A stretch of DNA of 64,000 nucleotides from Meconema thalassinum (taxonomy: Eukaryota > Arthropoda > Insecta > Orthoptera > Tettigoniidae): NCBI GenBank assembly GCA_946902985.2, contig OX336391.1:74191947-74255946 (forward strand), written 5' to 3'. The position numbers were made by a program, and so were the translations under genes. This document shows, piece after piece, positions 14,035 to 25,681 of the stretch (position 1 is its first letter; every line of letters begins with the position of its first letter). Under the pieces are notes generated by a model that did no database searches, was not told where the DNA came from, and saw nothing but the letters and a program-made list of their open reading frames with translations.

Positions 14035-17000
14035 TGTGCCCAACTCTAGGAATGGGTATTACAAGATTCAGACACCTAGATATCAAGGGAAAGGCTACAG
14101 CCGCTTTTGAAAGTTGAGATATTTGAATATCGCGCTACATTGCTTCTCGAAGCAATTGGAAAGAATATACCGCTAAGAGCATGTCAAGTGACGTTGCGAG
14201 TAATAGCAGAGTTCGAGGCTATTTATTGATTAAATAGTTAACCATGGAGTAGAGTCTTGAGACTTGGATCAGATTACTGGCACAGACAAATGAAAGAGAA
14301 TGCAATTAGTATCAAGTAAATCGGACCAGGGATACCAGAGATATGAGGATTTCTAGATTTCAGCGTGATGACGCGTGACCCTGACAGTTTTGAATAAAAG
14401 CCGGCCGGCTCAGGCATCAATAGCTCACTTCGACACAAGCACTTGCCTAGCAAGGTGCCACTACGCTGAGCCAAGGCACATGGTTGCCGGATCTACGCAG
14501 AAGTTATTTTCAAAGTTGTGATAGTCACAAAAGTGCTGCGCTACGAGTGGAACTTAGTAAGTTTCCGGCAGGGAGAATCACTAAGGTGATTGATATTTTC
14601 TACAGACACTGGTGAAATATTTTTATTTTCACATGGACATATGCTAGACTTTGTCTAGAATTAGTACTTTTTCACAGTCCAGTAATAACCTAATACTTGG
14701 ATATTTAAGTCCATTTTAGTCAGTTTCATATTTGTAACTTAATAACCACTTCGATCTATCAGTACACTGAAGACCAGTCTATCACGGTGGTGTTTATTAG
14801 CCAACGCAGGGAAACTACATGTTGCTTCGCGCATGGTAGTTGGTGTGAAGCCATGCCCAGGGAACGATCTTCAGAACAGTCGTTGATTGGTTAGATTGTC
14901 AGTGTTTTCTTGTACTGAATCGATTACCGTGAGTTATGTTACAACTGACATATCTGAGAATAGATCACTTAGATCTGACCCCATTTAAGCAAACTGTTAT
15001 GGCTTTAACAGAAGCCAATATTAAAATGGATCAACAGTTACTTCGAACGTCAAGAGATATTACCACTATGTCTTGTTAGACGGATTGTGGGTATATAATG
15101 GCGGCCGATACAAGAATTATACGTGCTTGTCCGATAGGGCATGTCTATGGATAAATCTGGTACAAACCAGGTTCACTACGCTTCAAGACCATCAAGAAAT
15201 GTAAGCCACATTTGAATTTTATATTATGCCTAGCTAATTGGAACAAACTATTTTTTCGGCAGATGACCAACACATTATTTTTCTTCGTATTTAAATCTTG
15301 CAATGATTTATGCAAGACATATTAGAGTTATTCTGAGTATTTTCAGCTCTCAGAACAGTTTAGGATCGATGACCGAGCATATCGAGCATTTATTTGAATA
15401 TTTCATATTTTTGGGAAATCACGGTAATCAGCCGATGTAACTGTAAAAATTAATAATTATTTTTGTTGAGGAATGGATTTTTTTTTTCCATATTCGAAGG
15501 TTCGAACATGTGGATTCTCACATAATGAGATGATAATTAAATATATTTAAAATAATATAACTAATAATAATAATAATAATCCACTGATAATAATAATAAT
15601 AATTTTCATAATTTTTCTAAATAATTCTTGGATATTATATTTTCTAATAATCATATGTATTGAGAGAGCCTATGAAGTAGTTTAATCATTTCTAGTTTGG
15701 AACAGGAGATTTTCCGAAGGAGAGTGGTTAGCGCAAGCCCGCATTCAACCAACATTTCAGTTCTGGTTGAACAGTTGATATTTGCAATGAGCAAAGTATA
15801 TTTTTCAGATAACACGGAGAGAAATGAAACGGGAAGCAAATGATAATTGTATCAAATAGGATATATTTGTATTTATATAAAATCATGACGTAAATACACT
15901 CGAAAGTGAAATAAAGATTTTCATAAGTATGGTAAATTCACGGGTTGAACTGAATGGTAAAATAAAATAAACTTGTAAGTTTATTAATCTTCCAGTGTTG
16001 ATAACAAGCAGAGGCTTGATTTATTGTATAAATTTTGGGAAGAAAATTTATATGTGTGGAGTAGTTGAAATGCCATTCCCAGGTGCGCATGTTTAAGTCG
16101 CAGGAATGAGGAGGTTTTTTCGAGCATCAATCAAATAGCAGGTTCGATGGCTCAGGTTTATAGGAGTATAGGAAATACACATTTCGTCGTATGAATGACC
16201 CGAAGGTTATTTCTTAGGATCCATCAGTTCTTATTTCAACCTTGTTTACGGATTCCATTTAGACTGATTTTGCTAGAACCCGGATTTGTCATGATAGTAG
16301 TTTATTCTTCTTCAGAGGAAGACCTTTGCCGTTGTTGTTGTAATATTGTATTCTTACACAAATAATAGAATGGGCCACTGCCAATTAAAAATAATTCCAT
16401 AACCACGAATAATTTGAAGGATATTTTTCAATCCTAGTGCCATGAACTAAATGAATTTATTATGAAGCTATAATTCTTATTTCCGCATTCTGTCGAAGAA
16501 TTGCAAGTTGTGAAAATTACAAAAATGGCCATGAATTTAAATATTTTTTCATAATAATGATTCCAAGTGGAAAATTAAATAGTTGAATGGTCCAACAATT
16601 TATTGATCAAGTTGATGATTCAGAAATCATATATTTTGTTAGGAACTTGAAGTTCATAATCGAGTCACTTCTCGAAACATTTAATGTCAGAAGAACAATT
16701 AATTTTTGTTGTGCTTCGCACAGTTCTTCGATGCTATGCTCAAGGTCAAATACTTTTCAGATGTTATTAATATGTGTAAATAATTTGTGTTGATTCAGAA
16801 ATAATAATATTTTTTGACAATATATTTTTTGAAACTGGAAAAATAAGTGAAAGTTAAAAATTCTATGAACATTTATTCTACGAGTGTTAATATTATATAA
16901 AAATTCAAACAGTGAACTACGATATTTCCAGTCGAGACAATTAAATTTGAACTGGATTTAATCACAAATAATGAATATAATTTTGGAACACAGTCTACAG

Positions 17001-17365
17001 GACTAATAATCAGACTTGTGTTTCCAAAGATAATTGTCAAATGTGTTTGGGAAAATTCTGTACATTGTGTAAATAGGAGTGTGGGTCGCCACACGTGAAT
17101 GATGCTGCTTTGAGCATTTTTGCTGTCAATTTTAAATTCAAAATAAAATGAGATAATTTTACATGATGTGTTATGCCCAGTTGAATCTCCTTCTACCCTT
17201 ATTGTTGCATTGAGCCAAAAATTGGCAAAGCATTTTTTTTATTTGATGTCGTTTTTGCGATTAGCTTTAACCCATCTGGCGCTCCGGGATATTTTGACTC
17301 TCGTGCTGACTGATTATTGGTAAAATGCATATGTGGTCGTGCGGACTCCGGTCTAAACGGGCACA
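14035..17365 (+). repeat. 5' LTR (3331 bp)
   Basis: Begins TGTGCCCAACTC at the satellite junction and ends AAACGGGCACA; the end was fixed by comparing with the 3' LTR, where identity stops at the same base. Such a length is unusual for an arthropod Gypsy LTR. The interior is AT-rich, with an AATAAT microsatellite near 15560-15605. Small open frames inside it recur in the 3' copy but look like chance ORFs, with no recognisable domain. Confidence 0.93.
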
Positions 17366-17883
17366 TAAAATAAGATAGAGAGAGAAATGGCTTCGAACGT
17401 GGGGCTCGAGTTAGACACGGTCAATCGCATGCCGATTTAAATTGTGATAATTTTTTTTTTCTCTATAAATATTTTGGGAGTTGAGAGATGTCTGGTTTGG
17501 ATGAATAAATTAGTAGGAAACGCAATTAGTGGGAAAAGTTAAAAATTTAACTGGGTTAATAATTAGAATGGGTTTGATTATTTTTGAAAATGGCTTAACC
17601 ATTAGGGCGTCAAGTAAATTCAGTAGTAAACGTTCGATGACTGGACATACGCATTATTAGAATCCAGGTGGAGGATATTTGAGAACTTGCATATTTTTCT
17701 TGTGATATTGTGGTAAATGTAATTCGTAAAAGTAGAGAATTTTGTTTTTCCATCACGTCGACATTAGGACAAATCTCATTTTATTAGAGTGTTCCAATTA
17801 GCTATTCATATTTCTTGTTCTAGTTATAAGCTTGTGTTTGCCAATATTGTATACCCCTAAGTTTTGAATAATAATTGAAAATT
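17366..17883 (+). other. Retrotransposon leader with probable primer-binding site
   Basis: Untranslated leader between the 5' LTR and the gag start. At 17388 a TGG followed by CTTCGAACGTGGGGCTC resembles the tRNA-Lys primer site of other retroelements (the shared part is AACGTGGGGC). It lies 22 nt from the LTR end, farther than in many elements, so the assignment is provisional. No other gene is seen in the leader. Confidence 0.55.
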
Positions 17884-20682
17884 ATGGAAGAAATGATGAG
17901 GATGATGAGGAGTTTGGAGGAGAGTTCAAAAGAAGCTGGACTGCGTGTAGCAGCCATTATGAAAGAAAATACAGAGGCTTTGGAAAGGAAACTTAAAGAA
18001 AATTCTGATAAACTTAAAGAAAGTTTAAACGATAAACTTAAAGAAAATTCTGATTCTTTAGAAAAGAAACTTAAAGAAAATTCTGATTTTTTAGAAAATA
18101 AACTTAAAGAAAATTTGAATGATAAACTTAAAGAAAATTCTGATTCTTTAAAAGGTAACTTGAAAGAAAGTTTAGAGGATAAACTCAAGGAAAATTCTGA
18201 TTTGTTAGAGAGAAGGTTAAAAGATAACTTGAAAGAAAATTTAAATAGTAAATTTAATTCTATGGAAAATAAATTTAAAGAGAATTCTGAAATTTTGAAA
18301 ATGTCACTTGAGAGTAAAATGTCTAAATTATGCGAAAAAACACATGAGCTCGAAACTTCATTAGCCACTAACGCAAGTTTAATGGACGATAAATTTCGCG
18401 ATGCCGATCTTAGATCCCAAAGCTTAGCTGATAGGATAGAACATGGTCTTAGGAAAGTTGGTGAAGACATGATCAACCTAGAAGTCAGAGTGAAGAAAGA
18501 GAGTAATGAGATGGGAATTCTAGTTGTTCAACGGTTGACAGAACAATTCAAAGAACTTGTAATGGGAGAAATAAGAGAAGGTGTGATTAATGAATTACAA
18601 ACTGAAATTAAAACCACAGTTGTCAATGAAATTAAAGACACACTCAAGCGGGAGAACCAAGAAGGAATCAAGGAGATTAGGGAATCTTTGTCATCCCATA
18701 TTCAAGTAATTTCCAAAGATATCCAAGCAACTCAGAAGGACATATCAGATATGACAGGGTCATTGAAAAGTCATGAGGCTGTTATGAACCAGATATCCAC
18801 TGATGTCAAGGAGAATTGTAAAGAAACTGAAGCAATTAAGAAAATGGCAGAAGAAAACCATCAGGAACTTGAGGCTATGAAAACTCAAATCAAGGACGAG
18901 AAGCAGTCTGACCATCTGTTGAAAATGCCAAGTGTAAGGGGAAAAGAACAGATACAGATAAATCTAGGAGCAGCTAGAGAAACTGATAGTCAAAGACAGG
19001 ATGAGGTCAGGACAGTATTTCAATCCAACCCCATAACTGTATTCAAGAATGTAGAGGATAAGCCTTCTAAATTTTCAGGGCGAGATTCTGTGACACCCGT
19101 GGAATTTTTGAGAGAAGCAGGTGATTACCTGAAAGATTCCAAGATCCCTAAAGAAAGACAGATCCGAGTGATAGGGAAGTTTTTGGAAGGTCCTGCACTT
19201 CTTTGGTTCAGAGCTTTTAGATCCACTCTAACCACTTTTGAGGAGTTTTCTCGTGGGTTATTGAAAAAGTTTTGGTCCCCGGAAACCCAACAGCAAGTCA
19301 GAGCAGAATTATATTCGAAGAGATTCTCGACGTCACAACCTACTCGATACTCTACGTACTTTTCTGGACAGCTTTCTAAACTGCAACATTTAGATCCGCC
19401 GATGCCAGATAACGAATTAATTACTGCAGTGAAACGTCAGTTTCCAGCAGACGTCCAAAGGACTTTGATCGCTGCTGACATTTATAACATGGAGCAATTT
19501 GACGAGGTATTACAGAAGCTGGATCATACGAACGCTCAATTCTTCCATCAGAAGGGAGGAAAGAATAACAACGCTGTGTACGCTGTTATGGCTGATAGTT
19601 ATTCTCAAACACCTCGAGAGATTCGAGAGGGGCGAGAAGAGAAAACGCCGAGGGAAGATCCCAATAAAAGAGGATGGAATCAGTACAGTAACAGATACAG
19701 TTACAAACCTTACGCGAGACCGGATGGTGGTAATCGATATAATACTCGATGGAGAAGGCCAAGGGATAATCAAGGAAGGTACCAGGAAAGAAGATACTAT
19801 GGTAGAAACAACTACAATAACAGAGGGAATGTGGATACTCGTCAGTCCAATGAAGAGTTCAATAAGGAGACGAGGAAGAACTTAGAAGCAAGACGCCAAG
19901 ATAACTTGCAGTTTTTGGAGCAGAAGCACAATGAACCAGGTCCATCGGGAATACAACAATCCCGGGGGAATGGAAACGAAAAAAACAACTTCGAATTCAC
20001 AGTAGAAAATAGAATTTTGAACACTTTCACTTCCAGAATTATTAAATGGCAAGCAGAGGATGATGACTTAATTCAACAGAATGACGAACGGAAAGAAATG
20101 GGTACAAGAATTAGAATGCCAATCATATCATGCGAAGTATTCGGTATGCCTGTCGATACTTTGATTGATACTGGGGCTATGCTTTGTCTGGTGAGTGAGA
20201 AGCTTTATATTCTGTGGAAGCTCAAAGAGAATTTAGAAGAGATTCCAGTATCAGGAATTAAAATCCAAGGAATAATACCCAACAAAATATCTCTGTGTAA
20301 AACACAATTATACTTATGTATTACTATTGGAGGACATGATTTCCGACATGTGTTTGTAGTAATGAAGGACATGGCTTTTGACATGATATTGGGAGCAGAT
20401 TTCATTCAGAAATATCAAGCAGTGATAGACATGAAGACAGAGACGATCAGATTCAAGAATACCGAAGAGATAAACTTCGAGGGAAAAGAAGAGGAAGACA
20501 TCGAGGGAGATGCTCAATGGTCTCTGATTTTTCATGAAGCTGAAGGAAGAGAAGTCTACACTGAGGAGGAGTCCCCAGAGCTAGGGAAAATTTTGGAAGA
20601 GTATCACGATATTTTTGATATTAAACCTGGTGAAATTAAAGATTTTGAATATTGTGGAAGTAAACAACAATGGAAGCTATGA
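17884..20682 (+). CDS. Gag-protease polyprotein with long coiled-coil N-terminus
   Basis: 932-residue frame starting at the ATG at 17884; the frame is open a few codons upstream, but only from a non-ATG codon. Residues about 30-330 are a Lys/Glu-rich predicted coiled coil containing repeated KLKENSD-like blocks. Residues about 390-550 match a Ty3/Gypsy Gag core (KFSGRD, LEGPALLWF, FWSPETQ). Residues about 590-670 are Arg/Asn/Tyr/Gly-rich and probably bind RNA; I see no CCHC zinc knuckle. A retropepsin domain follows, with the catalytic DTGA at about residue 762 and ILGADF at about 835. The frame ends just after a YHDIFDIKPG motif, normally the linker into RT, and stops at the deletion junction. 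Gag would form particles and the protease would process them; polymerase functions are absent. Confidence 0.9.
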   Translation: MEEMMRMMRSLEESSKEAGLRVAAIMKENTEALERKLKENSDKLKESLNDKLKENSDSLEKKLKENSDFLENKLKENLNDKLKENSDSLKGNLKESLEDKLKENSDLLERRLKDNLKENLNSKFNSMENKFKENSEILKMSLESKMSKLCEKTHELETSLATNASLMDDKFRDADLRSQSLADRIEHGLRKVGEDMINLEVRVKKESNEMGILVVQRLTEQFKELVMGEIREGVINELQTEIKTTVVNEIKDTLKRENQEGIKEIRESLSSHIQVISKDIQATQKDISDMTGSLKSHEAVMNQISTDVKENCKETEAIKKMAEENHQELEAMKTQIKDEKQSDHLLKMPSVRGKEQIQINLGAARETDSQRQDEVRTVFQSNPITVFKNVEDKPSKFSGRDSVTPVEFLREAGDYLKDSKIPKERQIRVIGKFLEGPALLWFRAFRSTLTTFEEFSRGLLKKFWSPETQQQVRAELYSKRFSTSQPTRYSTYFSGQLSKLQHLDPPMPDNELITAVKRQFPADVQRTLIAADIYNMEQFDEVLQKLDHTNAQFFHQKGGKNNNAVYAVMADSYSQTPREIREGREEKTPREDPNKRGWNQYSNRYSYKPYARPDGGNRYNTRWRRPRDNQGRYQERRYYGRNNYNNRGNVDTRQSNEEFNKETRKNLEARRQDNLQFLEQKHNEPGPSGIQQSRGNGNEKNNFEFTVENRILNTFTSRIIKWQAEDDDLIQQNDERKEMGTRIRMPIISCEVFGMPVDTLIDTGAMLCLVSEKLYILWKLKENLEEIPVSGIKIQGIIPNKISLCKTQLYLCITIGGHDFRHVFVVMKDMAFDMILGADFIQKYQAVIDMKTETIRFKNTEEINFEGKEEEDIEGDAQWSLIFHEAEGREVYTEEESPELGKILEEYHDIFDIKPGEIKDFEYCGSKQQWKL

Positions 20683-20764
20683 AGTCGCCAATACACGAAC
20701 TGGTAACATCGTGGGAACTTATAATGCATCGAATCTGAAGATTTATTATTCAAGAACCAGATGA
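20653..20764 (+). pseudogene. Integrase C-terminal tail left by internal deletion
   Basis: In the +1 frame relative to gag-pro, a short peptide containing GSYEVANTRTGNIVG and then LKIYYSRTR ends at the TGA at 20762-20764. It looks like the extreme C-terminus of a Gypsy integrase, which usually ends in a basic LKxYxxR-type tail. It directly abuts the truncated start of RT, so one deletion removed RT, RNase H and the integrase core and shifted the frame. The junction lies at about 20650-20660. Confidence 0.7.
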
Positions 20765-20815
20765 TTTAATGTGTAGATAGGAAAAATAAAAAAATTTCAA
20801 TTTTTATTTTTTGCT

Positions 20816-20829
20816 AGGTGTGGGGTGGA
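20816..20829 (+). other. Polypurine tract
   Basis: Purine-rich AGGTGTGGGGTGGA directly abuts the TGTGCCC start of the 3' LTR. This is the position and composition expected for the plus-strand primer of an LTR retrotransposon. Confidence 0.75.
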
Positions 20830-23800
20830 TGTGCCCAACTCTAGGAATGGGTATTCCAAGATTCAGACACCTAGATATCAAGGGAAAGGCTACAGCCGCT
20901 TTTGAAAGTTGAGATATTTGAATATCGCACTACATTGCTTCTCGAAGCAATTGGAAAGAATATACCGCTAAGAGCATGTCAAGTGACGTAGCGAGTAATA
21001 GCAGAGGTCGAGGCTATTTATTGATTAAATAGTTAACCATGGAGTAGAGACTTGAGACTTGGATCAGATTACTGGCACGGCCAAATGAAAGAGAATGCAA
21101 TTAGTATCAAGTAAATCGGACCAGGGATACCAGAGATATGAGGATTTCTAGATTTCAGCGTGATGACGCGTGACCCTGACAGTTTTGAATAAAAGCCGGC
21201 CGGCTCAGGCATCAATAGCTCACTTCGACACAAGCACTTGCCTAGCAAGGTGCCACTACGCTGAGCCAAGGCACATGGTTGCCGGATCTACGCAGAAGTT
21301 ATTTTCAAAGTTGTGATAGTCACAAAAGTGCTGCCCTACGAGTGGAACTTAGTAAGTTTCCGGCAGGGAGAATCACTAAGGTGATTGATATTTTCTACAG
21401 ACACTGGTGAAATATTTTTATTTTCACATGGACATATGCTAGACTTTGTCTAGAATTAGTACTTTTTCACAGTCCAGTAATAACCTAATACTTGGATATT
21501 TAAGTCCATCTTAGTCAGTTTCATATTTGTAACTTAATAACCACTTCGATCTATCAGTACACTGAAGACCAGTCTATCACGGTGGTGTTCATTAGCCAAC
21601 GCAGGGAAACTACATGTTGCTTCGCGCATGGTAGATGGTGTGAAGCCATGCCCAGGGAACGATCTTCAGAACAGCCGTTGATTGGTTAGATTGTCAGTGT
21701 ATTCTTGTACTGAAACGATTACCGTGAGTTATGTTACAACTGACATATCTGAGAAAAGATCACTTAGATCTGACCCCATTTAAGCAAACTGCTATGGCTT
21801 TAACAGAAGCCAATATTAAAATGGATCAACAGTTACTTCAAACGTCAAGAGATATTACCACTATGTCTTGTTAGACGGATTGTGGGTATATAATGGCGGC
21901 CGATACAAGGATTATACGTGCTTGTCCGATAGGGCATGTCTATGGATAAATCTGGTACAAACCAGGTTCACTACGCTTCAAGGCCATCAAGAATTGTAAG
22001 CCACATTTGAATTTTATATTATGCCTAGCTAATTCGAACAAACTATTTTTTCGGCAGATGACCAACACATTATTTTTCTTCGTATTTAAATCTTGCAATG
22101 ATTTACGCCAGACATATTAGAGTTATTCTGAGTATTTTCAGCACTCAGAACAGTTTAGGATCGATGACCGAGCATATCGAGCATTTATTTGAATATTTCA
22201 TATTTTTGGGAAATCACGGTAATCAGCCGATGTAACTGTAAAAATTAATAATTATTTTTGTTGAGGAATGGATATTTTTTTTCCATATTCGAAGGTTCGA
22301 ACATGTGGATTCTCACATAATGAGATGATAATTAAATATATTTAAAATAATATAACTAATAATAATAATAATCCACTGATAATAATAATAATAATTTTCA
22401 TAATTTTTCTAAATAATTCTTGGATATTATATTTTCTAATAATCATATGTATTGAGAGAGAGCCTATGAAGTAGTTTAATCATTTCTAGTTTGGAACAGG
22501 AGATTTTCCGAAGGAGAGTGGTTAGCGCAAGCCCGCATTCAACCAACATTTCAGTTCTGGTTGAACAGTTGATATTTGCAATGAGCAAAGTATATTTTTC
22601 AGATGACACGGAGAGGCATGAAACGGGAAGCAAATGATAATTGTATCAAATAGGATATTTTTGTATTTGTTTAAAATCATGACGTAAATAAACTCGAAAG
22701 TGAAATAAAGATTTTCATAAGTATGGTAAATTCACGGGTTGAACTGAATGGTAAAATAAAATAAACTTGTAAGTTTATTAATCTTCCAGTGTTGATAACA
22801 AGCAGAGGCTTGATTTATTGTATAAATTTTGGGAAGAAAATGTATACGTGTGGAGTAGTTGAAATGCCATTCCCAGGTGCGCATGTTTAAGTCGCAGGAA
22901 TGAGGAGGTTTTTTCGAGCATCAATCAAATAGCAGGTTCGATGGCTCAGGTTTATAGGAGTATTGGAACTACACATTTCGTCGTATGAATGACCCGAAGG
23001 TTATTTCTTAGGAACCATCAGTTCTTATTTCAACCTTGTTTACGGATTCCATTTAGACTTTGATTTTGCTAGAACCCGGATTTGTCATGATAGTAGTTTA
23101 TTCTTTTTCAGAGGAAGACCTTTGCCGTTGTTGTTGTAATATTGTATTCTTACACAAATAATAGAATGGGCCACTGCCAATTAAAAATAATTCTATAACC
23201 ACGAATAATTTGAAGGATATTTTTCAATCCTAGTGCCATGAACTAAATGAATTTATTATGAAGCTATAATTCTTATTTCCGCATTCTGTCGAAGAATTGC
23301 AAGTTGTGAAAATTACAAAAATGGCCATGAATATAAATATTTTTTCATAATAATGATTCCAAGTGGAAAATTAAATAGTTGAATGGTCCAACAAATTATT
23401 GATCAAGTTGATGATTCAGAAATCATATATTTTGTTAGGAACTTGAAGTTCATAATCGAGTCACTTCTCGAAACATTTAATGTCAGAAGAACAATTAATT
23501 TTTGTTGTGCTTCGCACAGTTCTTCGATGCTATGCTCAAGGTCAAATACTTTTCAGATGTTATTAATATGTGTAAATAATTTGTGTTGATTCAGAAATAA
23601 TAATATTTTTTGACAATATATTTTTTGAAACTGGAGAAATAAGTGAAAGTTAAAAATTCTATGAACATTTATTCTACGAGTGTTAATATTATATAAAAAT
23701 TCAAACAGTGAACTACGATATTTCCAGTCGAGACAATTAAATTTGAACTGGATTTAATCACAAATAATGAATATAATTTTGGAACACAGTCTACAGGACT

Positions 23801-24161
23801 AATAATCAGACTTGTGTTTCCAAGGATAATTGTCAAATGTGTTTGGGAAAATTCTGTACATTGTGTAAATAGGAGTGTGGGTCGCAACACGTGAATGATG
23901 CTGCTTTGAGCATTTTTGCTGTCAATTTTAAATTCAAAATAAAATGAGATAATTTTACATGATGTGTTATGCCCAGTTGAATCTCCTTCTATCCTTACTG
24001 TTGCATTGAGCCAAAAATCAGTAAAGCATTTTTTTTATTTGATGTCGTTTTTGCGATTAGCTTTAACCCATCTGGCACTCCGGGATATTTTGACTCTCGT
24101 GCTGACTGATTATTGGTAAAATGCATATGTGGTCGTGCGGACTCCGGTCTAAACGGGCACA
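20830..24161 (+). repeat. 3' LTR (3332 bp)
   Basis: Near-identical to the 5' LTR across its full length, with single-base changes and small indels such as microsatellite length near 22360. It starts TGTGCCC after the polypurine tract and ends GGGCACA before the TTAC target duplication and satellite. Confidence 0.93.
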
Positions 24162-24211
24162 TTACTGCTTATCCCCTGCCAACTAGTCTGTTCTCTCCCA
24201 GCATTACTGCT
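24162..24211. repeat. 50-bp satellite sliver between two insertions
   Basis: Just over one 42-bp monomer separates the 3' LTR from the palindromic element. Its first four bases are the TTAC duplication of the LTR element, and its last six (ACTGCT, 24206-24211) are the target duplication of the palindrome. Confidence 0.95.
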
Positions 24212-24324
24212 AGTAGGGGAGTGAGGGGGGTTCCAACGCACTCTAGAACCCTCCTTGCCCCACTACTAAGCCTCAGCCATGTTAAATATCTCTCGAACGC
24301 GTGGTCCGATTTTGACAAATGAGG

Positions 24325-24680
24325 TATCGTTGGACTCGGGCTGACGTCCTCTTTGCTATGGACCACTCGTTATAATTTTTAAAAAAATTTGGAAACTCGA
24401 TTTTGGGGTAAACACGTGTTTTTTGTGATTTTGCCGATATCTCACGAACCAATAACGCTAGAGGCATGTACGACGGGTCCAAGGATTCGGGAAGACGTCC
24501 TCTTTGCTATGGACAACTCGTTGTAATTTTTTTTTAATTTTGGAAACTCGATTTTGGGATAAACATGTGTTTTTTGTGATTTTTGCCGATATGTCACGAA
24601 CCAATAACGCTAGAGACGTGTACGAGGTGTCCTAGGACTCGGGCTAACGCCCCCTTTCGAGTGTGGCAGATATTTTTTCC
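24325..24680. repeat. Subterminal repeats, left end
   Basis: About 150-bp diverged direct repeats. Each has a GACGTCCTCTTTGCTATGG block, a GGAAACTCGATTTTGGG block and a CGAACCAATAACGCTAGAG block. They sit just inside the terminus, where DNA transposons often carry repeated transposase-binding sites; that role is inferred. Confidence 0.75.
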
Positions 24681-24798
24681 ATAAAATAATTCACAAAGGG
24701 CCTAACGCCATACATGATGAAAAAACTTTTTCTTTTTCTTTACCTGTTTATAATGTTCATGAAGCGTGGTGGTTGAGAGAGACGATATGGCTGGGTGT

Positions 24799-24818
24799 GT
24801 GTGTGTGTGTGTGTGTGT
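24799..24818. repeat. (GT)n microsatellite, left arm
   Basis: Pure GT dinucleotide run; its mirror (CA)n lies at about 36759-36777 in the right arm. Confidence 0.95.
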
Positions 24819-25416
24819 TTCAACGAACCTGTCGTTGACCATGGTGGCTGTGTTCAATAGAACAATCGCTATTTCGACGGGTCGGTGTATGACAGAGCGA
24901 GGGTTCGTTTTCTGATATTTTACCTTTAACGTGTAAACGGTGATAAGAACTTGGTTCTATGTTGGTCGAAGCGAGTACAGAAAACAAACTTGCCGAGGAG
25001 CAGGAGGTGAATGTCATTTGAGCTTATTGGAAGGCGTTGATCTGACTTGACAACAGGTGACGCTTGAAGGTGAAATAATCTGACCATTGTGCTGGCAGGG
25101 AAGTGCGAAAGGCGTGCACACATGTGTGAAACCACAGGCACGCTAAACCAGTGACATCCTGTCTTGCTTCGTACGTGACAAAATGCAAGTTGACGTGAAA
25201 TTTGATCTACCGCAGGTGTTCGCTTGGGACGTTATCTATCTACATGCGCGATAACTGTTAACAAGTCACATCCTGTTTTGCTTCGTACGTGACAAAATGC
25301 AAGTTCATGTGAAATTTGATTCGCCACAGGTGTTCGCCTGGGACGTTAGCTGTCCACGTGACCGATAACAGAATGTTCAAAGCGTGGGAAAAAATGATTA
25401 TACATGCAACGTAGCA

Positions 25417-25425
25417 TATATAAAG
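25417..25425 (+). promoter_or_regulatory. TATA box, left arm
   Basis: TATATAAAG preceded by GC-richer sequence, about 265 bp upstream of the ATG of the small spliced gene. A TCATTTCC stretch about 25-30 bp downstream could hold the start site. A mirror copy is in the right arm. The match is to sequence only. Confidence 0.4.
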
Positions 25426-25681
25426 ACATGTCGTTATCATTTCCACTCTCACTTGGGTGGACTACCTTTCAACACACTGCGTTGCATGAAACCCCTGGTC
25501 TTGTTTAACAGTTTTGGTGTTGGTGGAAAATACTTAACCTTGTTGTGGGGTAGGTATTTATTTATATATTTATTCATTTATACATTTATTGATTAATATA
25601 TATATATTTACAAGCAATTATTTATTGATTAAGTAATTAATGATTTTATTTATTTGTTTGCAGATAACCGGCATACCTTAC

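Larger units (their letters stand above)
14035..24161 (+). mobile_element. Ty3/Gypsy-type LTR retrotransposon, Gag-protease only
   Basis: Full-length insertion flanked by TTAC target duplications (14031-14034 and 24162-24165). Removing the element and one duplication restores an unbroken satellite monomer. Order: 5' LTR, leader with a tRNA-Lys-like primer site, gag-pro frame, integrase tail remnant, polypurine tract, 3' LTR. LTRs start TGTGCCC and end GGGCACA. RT, RNase H and most of integrase are missing, so mobilisation would need enzymes from a complete relative. The LTRs differ by scattered substitutions (about 8 in the first 500 bp by eye), suggesting a fairly recent insertion. The clade is uncertain; long LTRs and the Lys-type primer site recall Osvaldo/Ulysses. 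Confidence 0.93.

Noticed and set aside
14274..14474. 66-codon and other small frames inside the LTRs
   Set aside because: They recur in both LTRs only because the LTRs are copies; there is no start context or recognisable domain.
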